Shown here one piece after another: positions 12,761-23,974 of a stretch of DNA of 64,000 nucleotides. A model generated the notes under the pieces. The model had not been told where the DNA came from. It ran no database searches and was given only the letters and a program-made list of their open reading frames with translations. This DNA is from Amphiprion ocellaris (Eukaryota; Chordata; Actinopteri; Pomacentridae), in assembly GCF_022539595.1 (NCBI RefSeq), contig NC_072786.1:12879638-12943637 (forward strand), written 5' to 3'. Within the stretch, counting starts at the first letter, position 1. Each line of letters opens with the position of its first letter. The translations under genes were made by a program, and so were the position numbers.

Positions 12761-15002
12761 GCTCTCTGACAGGATGCAGTCACATTTGATTTCCTTTCGA
12801 AAAACCATTTTTTTCAGTCTTCTTTGTTAACTGGTCTAATCAAACCACCTGCTGGCTTTAGGTTTATATTGAAATTACAGACATAAAGAGGGTATTGATG
12901 CTGTCATTTAAATCTCCTTCAAACAAGTGGCCTTCCTTACAAATATCTGTATTTTTGAGGCAGACCTCAAAAGAAAGAGGACAACACTGATAGATTGTGA
13001 TGTTGTCACTGTTGCCCCTTTACTGGGGTCACATACCTCATGGGGCAGGAGAAGCATATTAAATGGTGGAAAAGAATCCATTTTGATTCATACCATGATA
13101 TTTTCCTAAGTATTTTCAAGACATTTAATTGCACACATGTTAAAATAAATGATAATGAAGAAAAACTATTAGCCCATTAAATGACCAGATGTCAGAGCAG
13201 ATCACTCCCTTATGTATGAAGACCTCCACTATCTTCTAATTCACACACTGAGCACATTATCATCCCTTCTGATCACCAATTAACAGAAACTAACTCCTTT
13301 GATGCCTAATTCAAACCAAACACCGACAGGAAATGCAAGCAGCCCCTGACTAAAAAGCATGCAGCAAAAGCAAAAGTTAAAACAAGTAAGTAAAAACAAT
13401 AGTCCTGCATTAATGGCTGGAGATGGCGAACTCAGGTCTTCTGGCAGAAAGTCTGCTGACTTTATTGCCTCTTTGGAAGTGCAAAATCTTGTCCACATGG
13501 TCATTAATTAAAATGATAGTGAAGAAACATTGAATGAGGTGATAGCATCCCAAATGCTTAAAAAAACTGAAAAATAAGTCGGCTACATCTAAAAATAATG
13601 GCCCCACACGGAACATGAATACCACTCTGCGCAATGAAATCCTCTGTTTGACTCATGCCTCCACCACACACACACAAATCCACACGAAACTCCAAATGTG
13701 AACTTTGCTGCTCTTTATGCTACCTCACCTGTTTCCTACATTCTTTGTGGCAGAAAAACTTTTTATAATCCATTGTATGGAGGTACTACACCAGCAAACT
13801 TGCAAACACTCAAATATCTAGTCAGTAGTTTCAGCATGTGGATGTGTTGATGTCTTCGGTATCGGTGTAAAAGTGCTCAGTTTGACTTGTCGCCAGAGTA
13901 ATGGTGTTACCAGAGAGCACAAAACATAAATGAGATGTGCCTATGGGATTTGCACTATTTACAAGCTATATCAAACAATACATTGTCATTTTGTGGCCTG
14001 TGTGGAAGTAATTCTTTGTTCTTTACTTTTCCACTCACTTTATCAGGTTTTTTCTTTCATTTGTCTCCCATCTACATGTGTGTTTGCATGACTGATGGAA
14101 CCCAAATCTCCCCGTTTGGATTAAAGTAATCCTCACAGTTTGCATATATGTTGATTGGATAAGAAATTACTTGTCAAGTAACTCAGGATATTGGAATGTT
14201 TAACACGATAAATTTGAGATTAATGCCAGAGATTTTCTCTTGTTCTCTTTTTTAAGTCATTGTCTTCAGCATTAATGCTTTATATGCTTTCCATTTCACA
14301 TTGCTAAATGGCGCTGCTGTTTACAGTTTTGTACTAATTGGAAATGACAGACGCTGTTGACAGACGCCAGTCAAATGGTGCCTTTGAAGCACAATTGTCA
14401 GGTTTGAGTTCATAATATATACCTAGTTTTCGGAGATGCAGCTGCAGCTGTTCACATTTAGTTTTTAGTTTTTCATTTACATTTTGTACATGGATTTTCC
14501 TCCTTAATTCTGTTGTTTTCAGTCTGAACACATTACGAACCGTTGTCAGAGCTGGATAACAGTATGCATTTGGGACAGGGTTTGTTTTTTTTTTCTTTTG
14601 GAGAAAATGCCAGAAGCACCTGAGCTGCCAGTGAAAAAGCTTTTAAAGAGGAGTTTCATTTGAATCATAATAGTACTTCAAAGTATTTCTATGTATGCAG
14701 ATTACTTTGATTGCATTTTCAGTGTTTCACTGAGACAGATCCCTTCACTGCTGCTGATACTGATGGAATGTGGTTTTATTTTTTCAAGGATCTGGAGAAA
14801 ATAGATATTTTTATATGAATGAGACTGTGTGTGTTTGTATCTTTGTTTGGATGCCCCAGGAGGAGATGTTTCTGAGAGTGCGTATTGCTTACGGTCACGT
14901 TTGTATTTTTATTTTTTTTTCATCTACTGTGCTCTGTGTGAACTCCAGACAGTCCCCAGTGTCTGACGGGGCTGTAAATAGCCATGGGAAAGCCAGAGAG
15001 GA
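12761..15002. other. Unannotated intron stretch
   Basis: No exon homology and no repeat family recognised. Confidence 0.45.
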
Positions 15003-15048
15003 ACACACACTCACACACACACACACACTCACACACGCACACACGCAC

Positions 15049-15105
<57 letters not shown>
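15003..15105. repeat. (CA)n microsatellite, interrupted
   Basis: About 100 bases of CA units with TC and GC interruptions in the left half and a pure run of about 25 units at the right. Confidence 0.97.
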
Positions 15106-15111
<6 letters not shown>

Positions 15112-16204
15112 TGCTTTCTGGATGTTTTCGTTTCAGCATCCAGAGATTTGGCTTCCGAGTAAAGCTCCCTTTCTCGTCATCCCTTTATCCTCTCACAGAG
15201 CAGGTCTCTCCTCCCATCTCTCCCCTCTTCCTCTCTCTGGTAATTAAGTGGCTCCGCTTTCACTGTGTCTGATGAGGTTTGGATGCAAATCCCAAAATCA
15301 CACAGTGGTTCGGTTTTCATCATTTCTTGTGAGGTGTTTCTCTCTGAGAATATGTAATAGATGGAGCTTTTTCACACAAGACTGCTCCATTTGCGTGTTT
15401 TCCAGAACTGGTTGTCCAGACATGCCTTATGTGTTTGTGTGTTTGTGCTGGCTATGAAATTTCATTAGTATTAAATCTTTTTATCGATTGTGGCTGCAAA
15501 TATTTGTGCGGTCAGTTTTTCCCAAAGTAGATGTTGCAGTGTCCTGAGGTGCTTTAGTTAGACCCCTCATTTTTAAATTCCACGTTTTCATGAACCTTTC
15601 ATGAATAAAGAAAATGAATTGGCATTTTAAGGGAACTTAGAAAAAAATTGCCATTCAAATGGCTATATTAAAAATGTATCATGAAAGGGCACCCTGGTTC
15701 TGAAACGAGCTGCAGAATAACTTGTGATGAGAGACACAAAGTGGCTGTCAGCTATGCATAATGGTGCTGGAATGTTGACAGTGAGAAGGAGGAGAATTAA
15801 AAGCTCTCTAATAAGATCAAACAGTCTTAGCTCAGTTTCTTCTTCATGTACCCACCTGCCAATTACAGCATTGTTTAACCACTGAAAAGCTAAACAGCTT
15901 GTCTACTTTTTCTGCAAGTGCTCTTCCTTCATACACTTAAGTGATTAGATAATAAATAAGGAAATAAAATATGAGGCAATAAGAATGCATTGCAAGGAAA
16001 CTCAATTTTAAAGAAAGGATTTTGCTGAATGTTGTCTTATATAGATGTCTATCTGTATAACTATTTCTAAAAATCAAAAACCGTGCCTGATTTAAATTTG
16101 GCCATGAAGTAGTCTTCTTGTGCAACGATGCAGAGCTCCCAGTGCTTGTCCAACACTTGTAATGCTCTTTGGAAGTCCTATTATGTAAATAAGCATTTGT
16201 AATG
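15106..16204. other. Unannotated intron stretch
   Basis: Nothing recognised before the mariner relic. Confidence 0.45.
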
Positions 16205-16600
16205 AGCGAGGATTCTCTTAAACTGTGACAAAAGGCAATCCTTCAACTGGAATTTCATTTTGCCTAAGAGGAAGAAGCCACAGGGTGCCAAATCTGGCAA
16301 GGCGGGCAAAAGTTGTGTTGTTGTTTTCAACAAACTCATGTGAATCATTGTGATGTGACCAGGTACTCCACATATTATAGCCCCCACATGCCGTTGCACC
16401 ACAGAGCAAGCTGTTGGCATTTGTGACTATTTCCTGGTGCACAACTGGTGAATGTTGAAGAAACAACAAACTAGTACCTGGTGCTGGAAACTGCAGGCTC
16501 TCCTACTCCTACTGTGAAAACTGCTGTTTCTTCTCCTGGTGGTAACCATAGACCCATTCCTCATTACCACAGATGATCATCGCGGCTGCTGACTGACATA
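16205..16600 (-). pseudogene. mariner transposase relic (D34D type)
   Basis: On the minus strand one frame gives EWVYGYHQEKKQQFSQ, matching the 'GDExWVYGYxPETKxQSSQW' block of mariner transposases, then two in-frame stops, then VVHQEIV (family VVHHEFV). Further on HEFVENNNTT matches 'xEFLAKNNTT'. After a frameshift, LPDLAPCGFFLLGKMKFQLK matches 'SPDLAPCDFFLFxKMKxxLK', which carries the third catalytic Asp region. The order of motifs is right for a minus-strand mariner, but stops, frameshifts and a deletion show it is inactive. More decayed sequence may extend to about 16740. Confidence 0.8.
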
Positions 16601-16789
16601 GAATGTGATGTTTTTCTTCTGCTCCAGTTTAAGGTGAAACCTACCAGTGGTCACAAAAGTATGCTGAATACAAGTCCTATTTTTGATAGCGCAATGCCCC
16701 TCGACACCCAGAGCTAAGACAGTTATTGTTCAATCATGACAATGACACACTCTCTGAAAGTGTGCTATGAACAGTCCCACAACTTTTTG

Positions 16790-17220
16790 GAGACTGTTAG
16801 CTTAGCATAGCATAAAGATGGGAAACAGCTAGCCTGACTCTATCCAAAATCTGCCTGCCTGCACTTCTAAAAGTCTCTTGATATTAATTATTACATCATA
16901 TCTTGTTTGTTTATTTCATACTAAACCAAAGTGTAAAAAGTTTGCCTCCAGGAAGTCACGGTTCCCATGGTCACAGTCAAACACCATCCTCAATAAATCT
17001 GTAATTTGTCATTTTCAAGCTTTCGTTTTTATACAAAACCAAGATATAACATAAAAAAGTGTGATCTTTAGAGGATTTGGTAGTTAAAGAGTTAACTGTA
17101 TCCAAGTTGTTGATTTATATTTAACACACATAAATACAGCCATGCCAACCTTCTCATCTAACTCTCAGCAAGAAAGCAAATAATTGTATTCATCAAAATG
17201 CCAAACTATTCCTCTAAATC
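16790..17220 (+). repeat. Foldback-type teleost repeat ('cttagcataaaga...aaacagctagcct' family)
   Basis: The left arm reads 'ttagcttagcatagcataaagatgggaaacagctagcctgactctatcc', and the copy ends with 'cttctcatctaactctcagcaagaaagcaaataattgta...caaaatgccaaactattcc'. Between them 'tatcttgtttgtttatt...ctaaaccaaagtg' and 'atacaaaaccaagatata' are partly complementary, consistent with a foldback element. I recall this family as widespread in percomorph fishes. This is the most complete of about five copies in the window. Confidence 0.7.
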
Positions 17221-17977
17221 ATATTAGTTAGTGGGATCATGTTCAGTCTGATAGTCATTGCTTTCCTTGTCAAAGCAAGTCAAGTAATGAAACAAAACAG
17301 AGAGCCTGATCCTAATTTTTTCCCCCAAAAAACTTACATTTTAAGAAAACATAATCAGTAATAATACTAAAAAATGACTGTTTAAAAATAACATTTGACA
17401 AAGACAAATTCTTGAAATAAGCTTATGTGACATAGAAACAGTTGAACTTCTCTGGGAGTTTAAAGCTCAGCATGAGATGAAATGACTTGTTAGGATGAGT
17501 AGTTTTTACACTACAGAAACAGCTGAGAATCATAGATGGGGGTGAGCAACAGAGGGGAAGATTCGGTGCAGCTGCTAGAGGGATGGTGAGATGACAGAAT
17601 CATTATGGTAATGCTCTCTCCGTTGGTCTCTTTCAGCATGTGGCTGTCTGAGCCACTGCAGACACGCTGATAGTGACTGGCATCCCGGCCATTTTCACAA
17701 ATGAATGGAGCTTTCACAAATGATCCGTCACTCCTTCCTTGTATCTCCCTGCGCTCTTGTTGGTATGATGGCATGTCTCTGAAACAGGCACGGACACACA
17801 CTTAGAAACTCACACCAGCAACTACGCAGGTCCCACCTGTCATGTGCCACCTCCTCTCGACAGGAACAGTCAGCCTGGATCTCTGCGCTCTGCTTCCTGA
17901 GGCATACTAGCTGGAAGAGGGGGCATCTGACCGTCTGTTGCTTTCATGGAAGGCACTGGCAGAGGCAGAGCTGTGAA

Positions 17978-18027
17978 CCAGCAGGTCCCAGCAGGTCACA
18001 CCAGATCCCAGCAGGTCCCAGCAGGTG
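17978..18027. repeat. Small minisatellite of 'ccagcaggtc' units
   Basis: Five roughly 10-base units occur in two groups (two units, a degenerate 'acaccagatc', two units). The local GC content is higher than in the surrounding intron. Confidence 0.8.
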
Positions 18028-18468
18028 TCGCCCTGCTGGCTCCTGACCATTGGCTCACTGCAGGGCTGCTCACGTGTCACAGAAAACCTGGCGTTGTTTC
18101 TGTTGACCACAAGCCCAAAGCATCTCCTATCCCTTTTACAGAGACCTGACTCCTCAGGGGAACAACAACATTAGCTGTTCTAGTGTCCTCAAATGACGCG
18201 TTTGTGTTCAATTAAAGAAGCCCTTTGAACTCACTGTAATATTTAAATGAATTGGGTACATTCACATCACAATACTGTATGGCCTTAACCCTAATACTAA
18301 AGGTTAGATAAATCTGCAACAGCGATCCTATTTTTTTTGTGGAAAGCACGTTTGCTCAAAAGCTGTTGTCTGAAATGTGGACTATTCCATCTCAAATCAT
18401 CAGAGGCCTTTCTTATTTATTTTTTATATGTATCATAAACCATAAATATTTAAATTAGTATCTGTGAT

Positions 18469-18572
18469 ATTTTAGCTTGATATATCAAAACTTTCTTTCT
18501 ACATTTTTCAAAAATGCCTGTTGGTTCTGTTGCAAATTATCTTGCAAAGTATTTGATATGTCAAGCTAAAAT
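18469..18572. repeat. Inverted repeat with 62-base spacer
   Basis: ATTTTAGCTTGATATATCAAA (18469-18489) pairs with 18552-18572 at 20 of 21 positions. Weaker complementarity continues inside and outside the arms. It could be a small MITE core or a chance hairpin. Confidence 0.6.
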
Positions 18573-19159
18573 TCCTCTAACATCATTTAGAATTATTCAC
18601 ATTTTGTGCTGTAAAAAATGCAGGCAAAGTAGAGATAGTTGATCAGAAATTGTTCTAAAAGATTTGATGAAATGACAAGTGCTATAAAACTATTAGTGGC
18701 ATGACTTGAATTTTGTGACTGTAGTAGTTGTGACAGGAAGAAAGAATGACAGGAGGAGGTTGAGGTAGATGAATGGGTCAACAAAACTTAAACACAGGAT
18801 TATTTCTTGTCTGTCAGTGTTCATGGTTGTTCTTTAGCCAAATGGTTATCACTGTCGTCATGACAAGTCTACTAACCTAGATCATTGTTGTGCCGAAACC
18901 AGACCAAGCCTAAATCACAGTGTATATGTTTGAAAGTTACTATTTTCTGTTCCTGCAGGTACGTCTTACAATTTACACTTTTATCACGGCCAAAGATATG
19001 TTCAGGTTATGCTGTAAGTAACAGCCTGATCTCTGATTGTATCTTAAAACTAATTATAAGCAGAGTTGTATTTCTTCTACTAAAACTGGTTACTTTTCTC
19101 AAAAAAGGCTAACAAAATTAGCATGCACGGCCAACCACTGTGTGGTCTGGTAATTATAT

Positions 19160-19164
<5 letters not shown>

Positions 19165-19252
<88 letters not shown>
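19165..19252. repeat. (TA)n microsatellite
   Basis: About 42 TA units without interruption, self-complementary and able to form a cruciform. The repeat count may be unreliable in an assembly. Confidence 0.97.
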
Positions 19253-19255
<3 letters not shown>

Positions 19256-19639
19256 GGAGCAGCTACTTACAGTGTGTTCCATTAAGGGTAGTTTACAAAA
19301 CTGCAATTATCATATTTATAGTGCTGTGCCACTGCAGTTACAGTCTCAATGCAGGATTTTGTGCACTATTTTTCAGATGCTCTTAGATTTCCATAATATG
19401 TAATTTTATGTAATAAACCAGTGAAAAGTAAGATTGCCTGATGGCAAAATGGGATATTTGCATGATGCATGATTTTTTTTAAAGTCCTTGGGTATTTGTT
19501 CCTCAGCTGATTTTCCAGAAAGTCACATTATTGTATATCTATATTGCAATTTAGAATTACATACACTGTAATAGAGAATGTGATCACTGTTTCTCATTTC
19601 TATGAACATCAATGAACTATTCCAGTAAGCCTAATGTAT

Positions 19640-19962
19640 TTTGGGCCCTGTGGGTTGTGAAGTGAGGCCTCCATTGATCGGGTTTGTTCAAGTTAATTCT
19701 CTGGGTGCTCGATCAGTCAGAGTTGAGTCCGTTTGGAGACGGTGTCAACGTCTTGGGCTCTTTGTTGTGTTTCTTGAGCTGCTTCTGAGCAGTTGTGGCA
19801 GCAGGTTTGTTTATTGTCCTGCTGGGGGATGCTACAATGTTTAGGTAGCTGGTATATGCCAAAGTAACGTCCATGTGAATGCCAGTACCCAAGGTTTCCC
19901 AACAGAACACCAATGTTATGTACTCCACCTGCCAGTGACTGATCAGTGTATATATATATTAG
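19640..19962 (-). pseudogene. Tc1-family transposon relic, internally deleted
   Basis: On the minus strand one frame contains PQQDN, matching the 'QQDNAPCH' block with the second catalytic Asp. After a frameshift the adjacent frame reads AQKQLKKHNKEPKTL followed by a decayed 'PPNSPDLNP' block. On the plus strand the text 'gctctttgttgtgtttcttgagctgcttctgagcag' and 'cctgctgggggatgctac' is that of a teleost Tc1-like family I recall. The right side jumps abruptly to an end resembling that family's terminus (ctgatcagtgtata) beside a TA-rich flank, implying a large internal deletion. Confidence 0.75.
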
Positions 19963-20460
19963 CAACCTTCAAATGACGTGTAGCATGTAGCTATAAAATA
20001 ACAAACAAAAGGTCTTTGAAAGTTTCTGAGGGCATTTTTGATCTAATTTGGCTTCATTCATTATTTTTATAGTCTGTGGAACAGCTAACCTGGGGCTCAC
20101 ACACTCACTAATGTAATGTCAGACTTGAAGTGCCCTCCTACAGTTCAGTTTTATTGACTCTTATGTAACAGCCTTTGTGAATATGCTTTGACCTGCCTCT
20201 TTTAAAGGTTGTGCTTCACGTTACTTTTATCGTTATTAATCTATATTTCTTATTTTTTGTGGTTGTAATTAATGCAGCATGTAAATTCCCTATAATTTGT
20301 AATATTCAAATGAGCTTTTAATATGAATTTATGCTGAGTCTGGTCTCTCACATGCAGTATGTGTGAGTTTCTGTCTGTCTGATGCATGTTTTGTAGACCT
20401 TTGGCCTGCCCCGATCGATGCACTTCTCCGTGAATGTCCTCGTAGCTTTGCGGAGTGTAA

Positions 20461-20499
20461 TAGCTGCTGAGAGGTCGTGACCTCTCTAATGAGCAGCTA
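20461..20499. promoter_or_regulatory. Bipartite inverted repeat containing a nuclear-receptor-like palindrome
   Basis: GAGAGGTC-GT-GACCTCTC (20469-20486) is a perfect inverted repeat. Outside it, TAGCTGCT (20461-20468) pairs with AGCAGCTA (20492-20499) after a 5-base offset. The centre AGGTCGTGACCT differs by one base from AGGTCATGACCT, the palindromic thyroid/retinoid receptor element with no spacer. Binding is not shown. Confidence 0.4.
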
Positions 20500-20598
20500 A
20501 TTTGTTGATGCGGTTCCTCAGACTGTGATGTCATGACAGCCGACAGGCAGTTGTTTGGCTCTGCTGTTTTACCCTGAGGCAATGAGTTAGCATATTTC

Positions 20599-20706
<108 letters not shown>

Positions 20707-20993
20707 AGAGGCAGTTTTGTCAGCAGTTATGTCTCAGCATGGGAGCTTCAGACATTAAGTGTGATGGTCAGGTCTGATCCTCAGATACAGGGTGTTACTG
20801 AACATTAATGTAGATTTTTTTTGTTTGTTTTTGGCCTGGCCGTTGTCTCTGAGGTTGCAGACATCTACCTTGTGACTGTTTAAAGCCTGTAGCTATTTTT
20901 CTTCACATGAGAGCTTCTATTATTTGATAGTCAACTCTCTCCACTGAGTATCTATAATTAACAGACTCATTAAACATGACAACATGCATGGAT

Positions 20994-21115
20994 TAGGCCT
21001 GCCAATTACTATTTAGTCTGCTGATTATTTCCTTAATTAATCAATTAAATGCGTAATCTATAAAATGTAATGAAAAGGTGAAAATGCCAATCATAATTTA
21101 AATTGACAAATGATA
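20994..21115 (+). repeat. Diverged 'tagggctgcaacta' repeat copy
   Basis: 'taggcctgccaattactatttagtctgctgattatttccttaattaatcaattaaatgcgtaatctataaaatg' keeps the order of blocks of the 29.9 kb copy. It is more decayed. Confidence 0.5.
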
Positions 21116-22039
21116 CACTTGTGGGACTCACCAAGGATTCCTAAGATGATTATTTTGAACTTATTGCTTTCATTAAAAGCATGAAATAAAGCATATATTT
21201 CACAGATACAAATGTAGGACACCTTTTATTTAGTTTTTCTTTCTTTCTTATTAAATACTGCATGTTGTCACCTTATCAGAGCCTTTAAACTGCCCACTAC
21301 TAATGACCACTTTACATTTGACAAGTACATCGATGAATTTCAGGGTCTCATGAAAAATAAACAGGTTTGGATTTGCTGGACTGATTAATTGGATTCAGCA
21401 AGGATGTATAAAGTTCTTATGTGTGTAATGTTTTGAGTTTTTGTTAGGCAAAATTCTGATATTCCCTAACCCCTTTAATCATATTTCAACTTATTTATAG
21501 AGCTCTAGTGTTTATGAATAACTTGGATTTTGATAAAAATGTCTCATTGCGAGATGACAGTATTTTCATAACTACTGAATTATGTTTAAACTGACAACTA
21601 CAGTGTGCATTCTGTCTTTAATGGTTTTCATATTTGAAGCATCACTTCTGTTGCTTTTGATTTCTAAAAGGTTTAATGAGACCGAGGTCTTCTATTAGTC
21701 AGACTTTTCTGGTGTGTTTGTTTTAGCACTCTGGCAGCACAGGAGAAAAATCTGGTTGAGCTTTTGTACCCTTTAAATAGTTTGAACATAAAATCCAGAC
21801 AGAGTGGATTTGTGCCTCCAGCATTCAAAGCAATTCTGCATTAATTCACAGGGGACACAGAAGTTTAATTTTTCACTCAAAGTGTGAAGCTGAAGTTGAA
21901 AATGTGCTTGAAAAACACAGTCTCAATCACAAAAATACTGTTTTATCCAACCTGGATAACAGCAACTGATTTAAAATGTGACTGTGATACAGCAAAACAG
22001 AATGCCCACAATGCTATAGAGTTCTCCCACAATCCAAAG

Positions 22040-22540
22040 GGCTCTCCCTCTTCTCCTACAGTGGCGATGGCCGTGTGGGAGTTAAATCACTGCTCAGCTC
22101 AGGATTTTATTGATCTGTTATGGAGGAGTCCTCTCTGGCAGCTTCCCTTGTTGCCCATGAATCATCAGGGTAACTGTGTGGTGCGTCGGCCTGCCAGGCG
22201 CTGTGATACACGAAAAATACTGCAAGCACAAGAAGGTGTGTTCATGGTGCATGGAGTTTTCCTCCACATAACCTCCCGCCCTCTCAAGTTCTTTTCTTTT
22301 TTGAGCCCGTACTGTAACGGCGAACATGAATAATCGCTCTGCTAGCTGGCACGATTGCAACTTTACTCTCTCATTAATTTGACTGACAAAAGAATTGATT
22401 ACAACTGTAATTTCCCTATTCATGCCAGCAATATTTTACTTTGAGGAGGACTTGAGCAGGCAATTCCGGCGCAGGAGATAAAACGAATAGGGCCTTGAAT
22501 AAATTAGTATTTGACTAATTGCACAAGAGAGCTGGCTGTA
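22040..22540. promoter_or_regulatory. Candidate conserved non-coding element
   Basis: This block is free of simple repeats and recognised transposons, has more even base composition than its flanks, and is dense in homeodomain-type cores (attaatttga, tgattacaa, tgactaattgc) and a 'cctattcatgc' octamer-like motif. The open frame across part of it (21884-22333) shows no recognisable protein. The call rests on texture only. Confidence 0.3.
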
Positions 22541-23111
22541 TGCAGGAGCAGCGACTGTGAGACAAAGAGTTTTACAAAAAAAAAGATACAACAGTCAGAC
22601 AGGAAGGCAGTGTTGTGATGGATCATTTTTACATTGGTGATAATGGTGGAAAGAGCGCTAAACTCTTGCTATAGCTTTTTAGTCTCCTCCTCTCTATCAG
22701 TGGTTGCTACTAGCCGATATTCATGTCTAACACGGGACCATCTGCAGCAGTGCTCATCAAAGTCTAATTTTATGCTGTGATGCACAAAATGTGACCTGTT
22801 GGCATCATCTGGAAACCAGCATGCAGCTTGACATGTTGCATATTATACCAATGAAAACTATAACCCAACCAATATTTAGGAGTAAAGCAAATCCGATGAA
22901 GGCACATTAGTTTGTATGTGTTTGATTTTCTGTTTTTAGATACGTAAATGCACATATTTTCAGCAAGTACACCTGTTGTTTGGTCAGTAAATATGTAACA
23001 ATTGTACTGAATCTGGGGTTTATACAGGCTTGATTTGATTAGTAAGGCTAACGAGAAGATGCCTATAGTTTAGTGGTATGTTCTTATTAGAATATTGGGT
23101 GATAAAGTAAG

Positions 23112-23390
23112 TTTTATCTTGGTTTCCAACCTGGTTCAAATGATCTTACATGAGGTCAAAAATAGTTGTAAGGGGTCACAAGATCATATTATTAGTAAGT
23201 TGGTAAATATGATATCATATTTGCTACATAAATTTAATTTCTGCATTTTTAAAAAAAATGGTATCTTTCATTTCATGTTAATTATTGTAGAGTACAAAAT
23301 ATTTAGCCTATGATAAGGATTTGGCAGTTAACTTTTCTTAGTTTTAAAGGGTCACAAATCAATAAGGTTGTGAACCATTGCTTTATGTTT
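23112..23390. repeat. hAT-like relic with 'ccaacctgg...ggggtcacaagat...gaaccattgc' ends
   Basis: 'ggtttccaacctggttcaaa', 'gtaaggggtcacaagatca' and 'aaagggtcacaaatcaataaggttgtgaaccattgctttatg' resemble the ends of fish hAT MITEs whose termini read 'ggttcccaacctgg'. A related fragment is at 54838-54900. Terminal inverted repeats are only partly conserved. Confidence 0.5.
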
Positions 23391-23874
23391 TCTCCAGGTT
23401 TCTTCTATAAATAGGCAAATTAAGCACAGTTCATAAACTACAACTCACAGCACTTTACTTAAGGGAAAAACATGCATAAAAGCACAAGAAAGAAGAAAAT
23501 AACATCAATCGAAAAAATCTAATTTGGCATAAAATAATGGACAACATGCAGTTGTGGCTGTGTAGTTGCTATAAAGTAAAAGTTGCTCCACATGTATTAG
23601 TTTTTTAAACAGAAAGATTTTAGTGGAGGTGCATTTACAGTCACTGTGAAGATGATTCTAGCTGTGTGCAAGAGCGACATGCAGCTTCAATGTGTCTGGA
23701 TTTCAGTGAAGATGCTTCATAACATCTATAATGGACTTGTTGGGTTCAGTAGTAGTGTGAAGTTACATTGTATGACAGTGGCACATGTACTGTACACTGT
23801 ATGTTCCACTGTTTCATTTTTGGTACTGAAGTGTTACAAGTGTGTTGGTGATTATTTTCACTCAAAGTTGTGAA

Positions 23875-23875
23875 G

Positions 23876-23974
<99 letters not shown>
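23875..23974. repeat. (GATA)n tetranucleotide array
   Basis: About 25 GATA units with one variant unit (aata at about 23894). No spacers, so it is not a CRISPR array. Confidence 0.97.

Larger units (their letters stand above)
17221..19164. other. Unannotated intron stretch
   Basis: Apart from the small minisatellite (17978-18027) and the inverted repeat (18469-18572), nothing was recognised. Confidence 0.45.

Noticed and set aside
14770..15247. Several open frames across the CA array with Cys-Val or His-Thr repeats
   Set aside because: Translation of a CA/GT microsatellite and not protein evidence. The same holds near 20602 and 39166.
19123..19386. Open frame with an Ile-Tyr repeat
   Set aside because: Translation of the TA microsatellite.
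21884..22333. Open frame of 149 codons, + strand
   Set aside because: No recognisable family and overlapping open frames on the other strand. The region is better explained as non-coding, possibly conserved, DNA.
23875..23974. CRISPR-like regular repeat
   Set aside because: Simple GATA microsatellite with no unique spacers.
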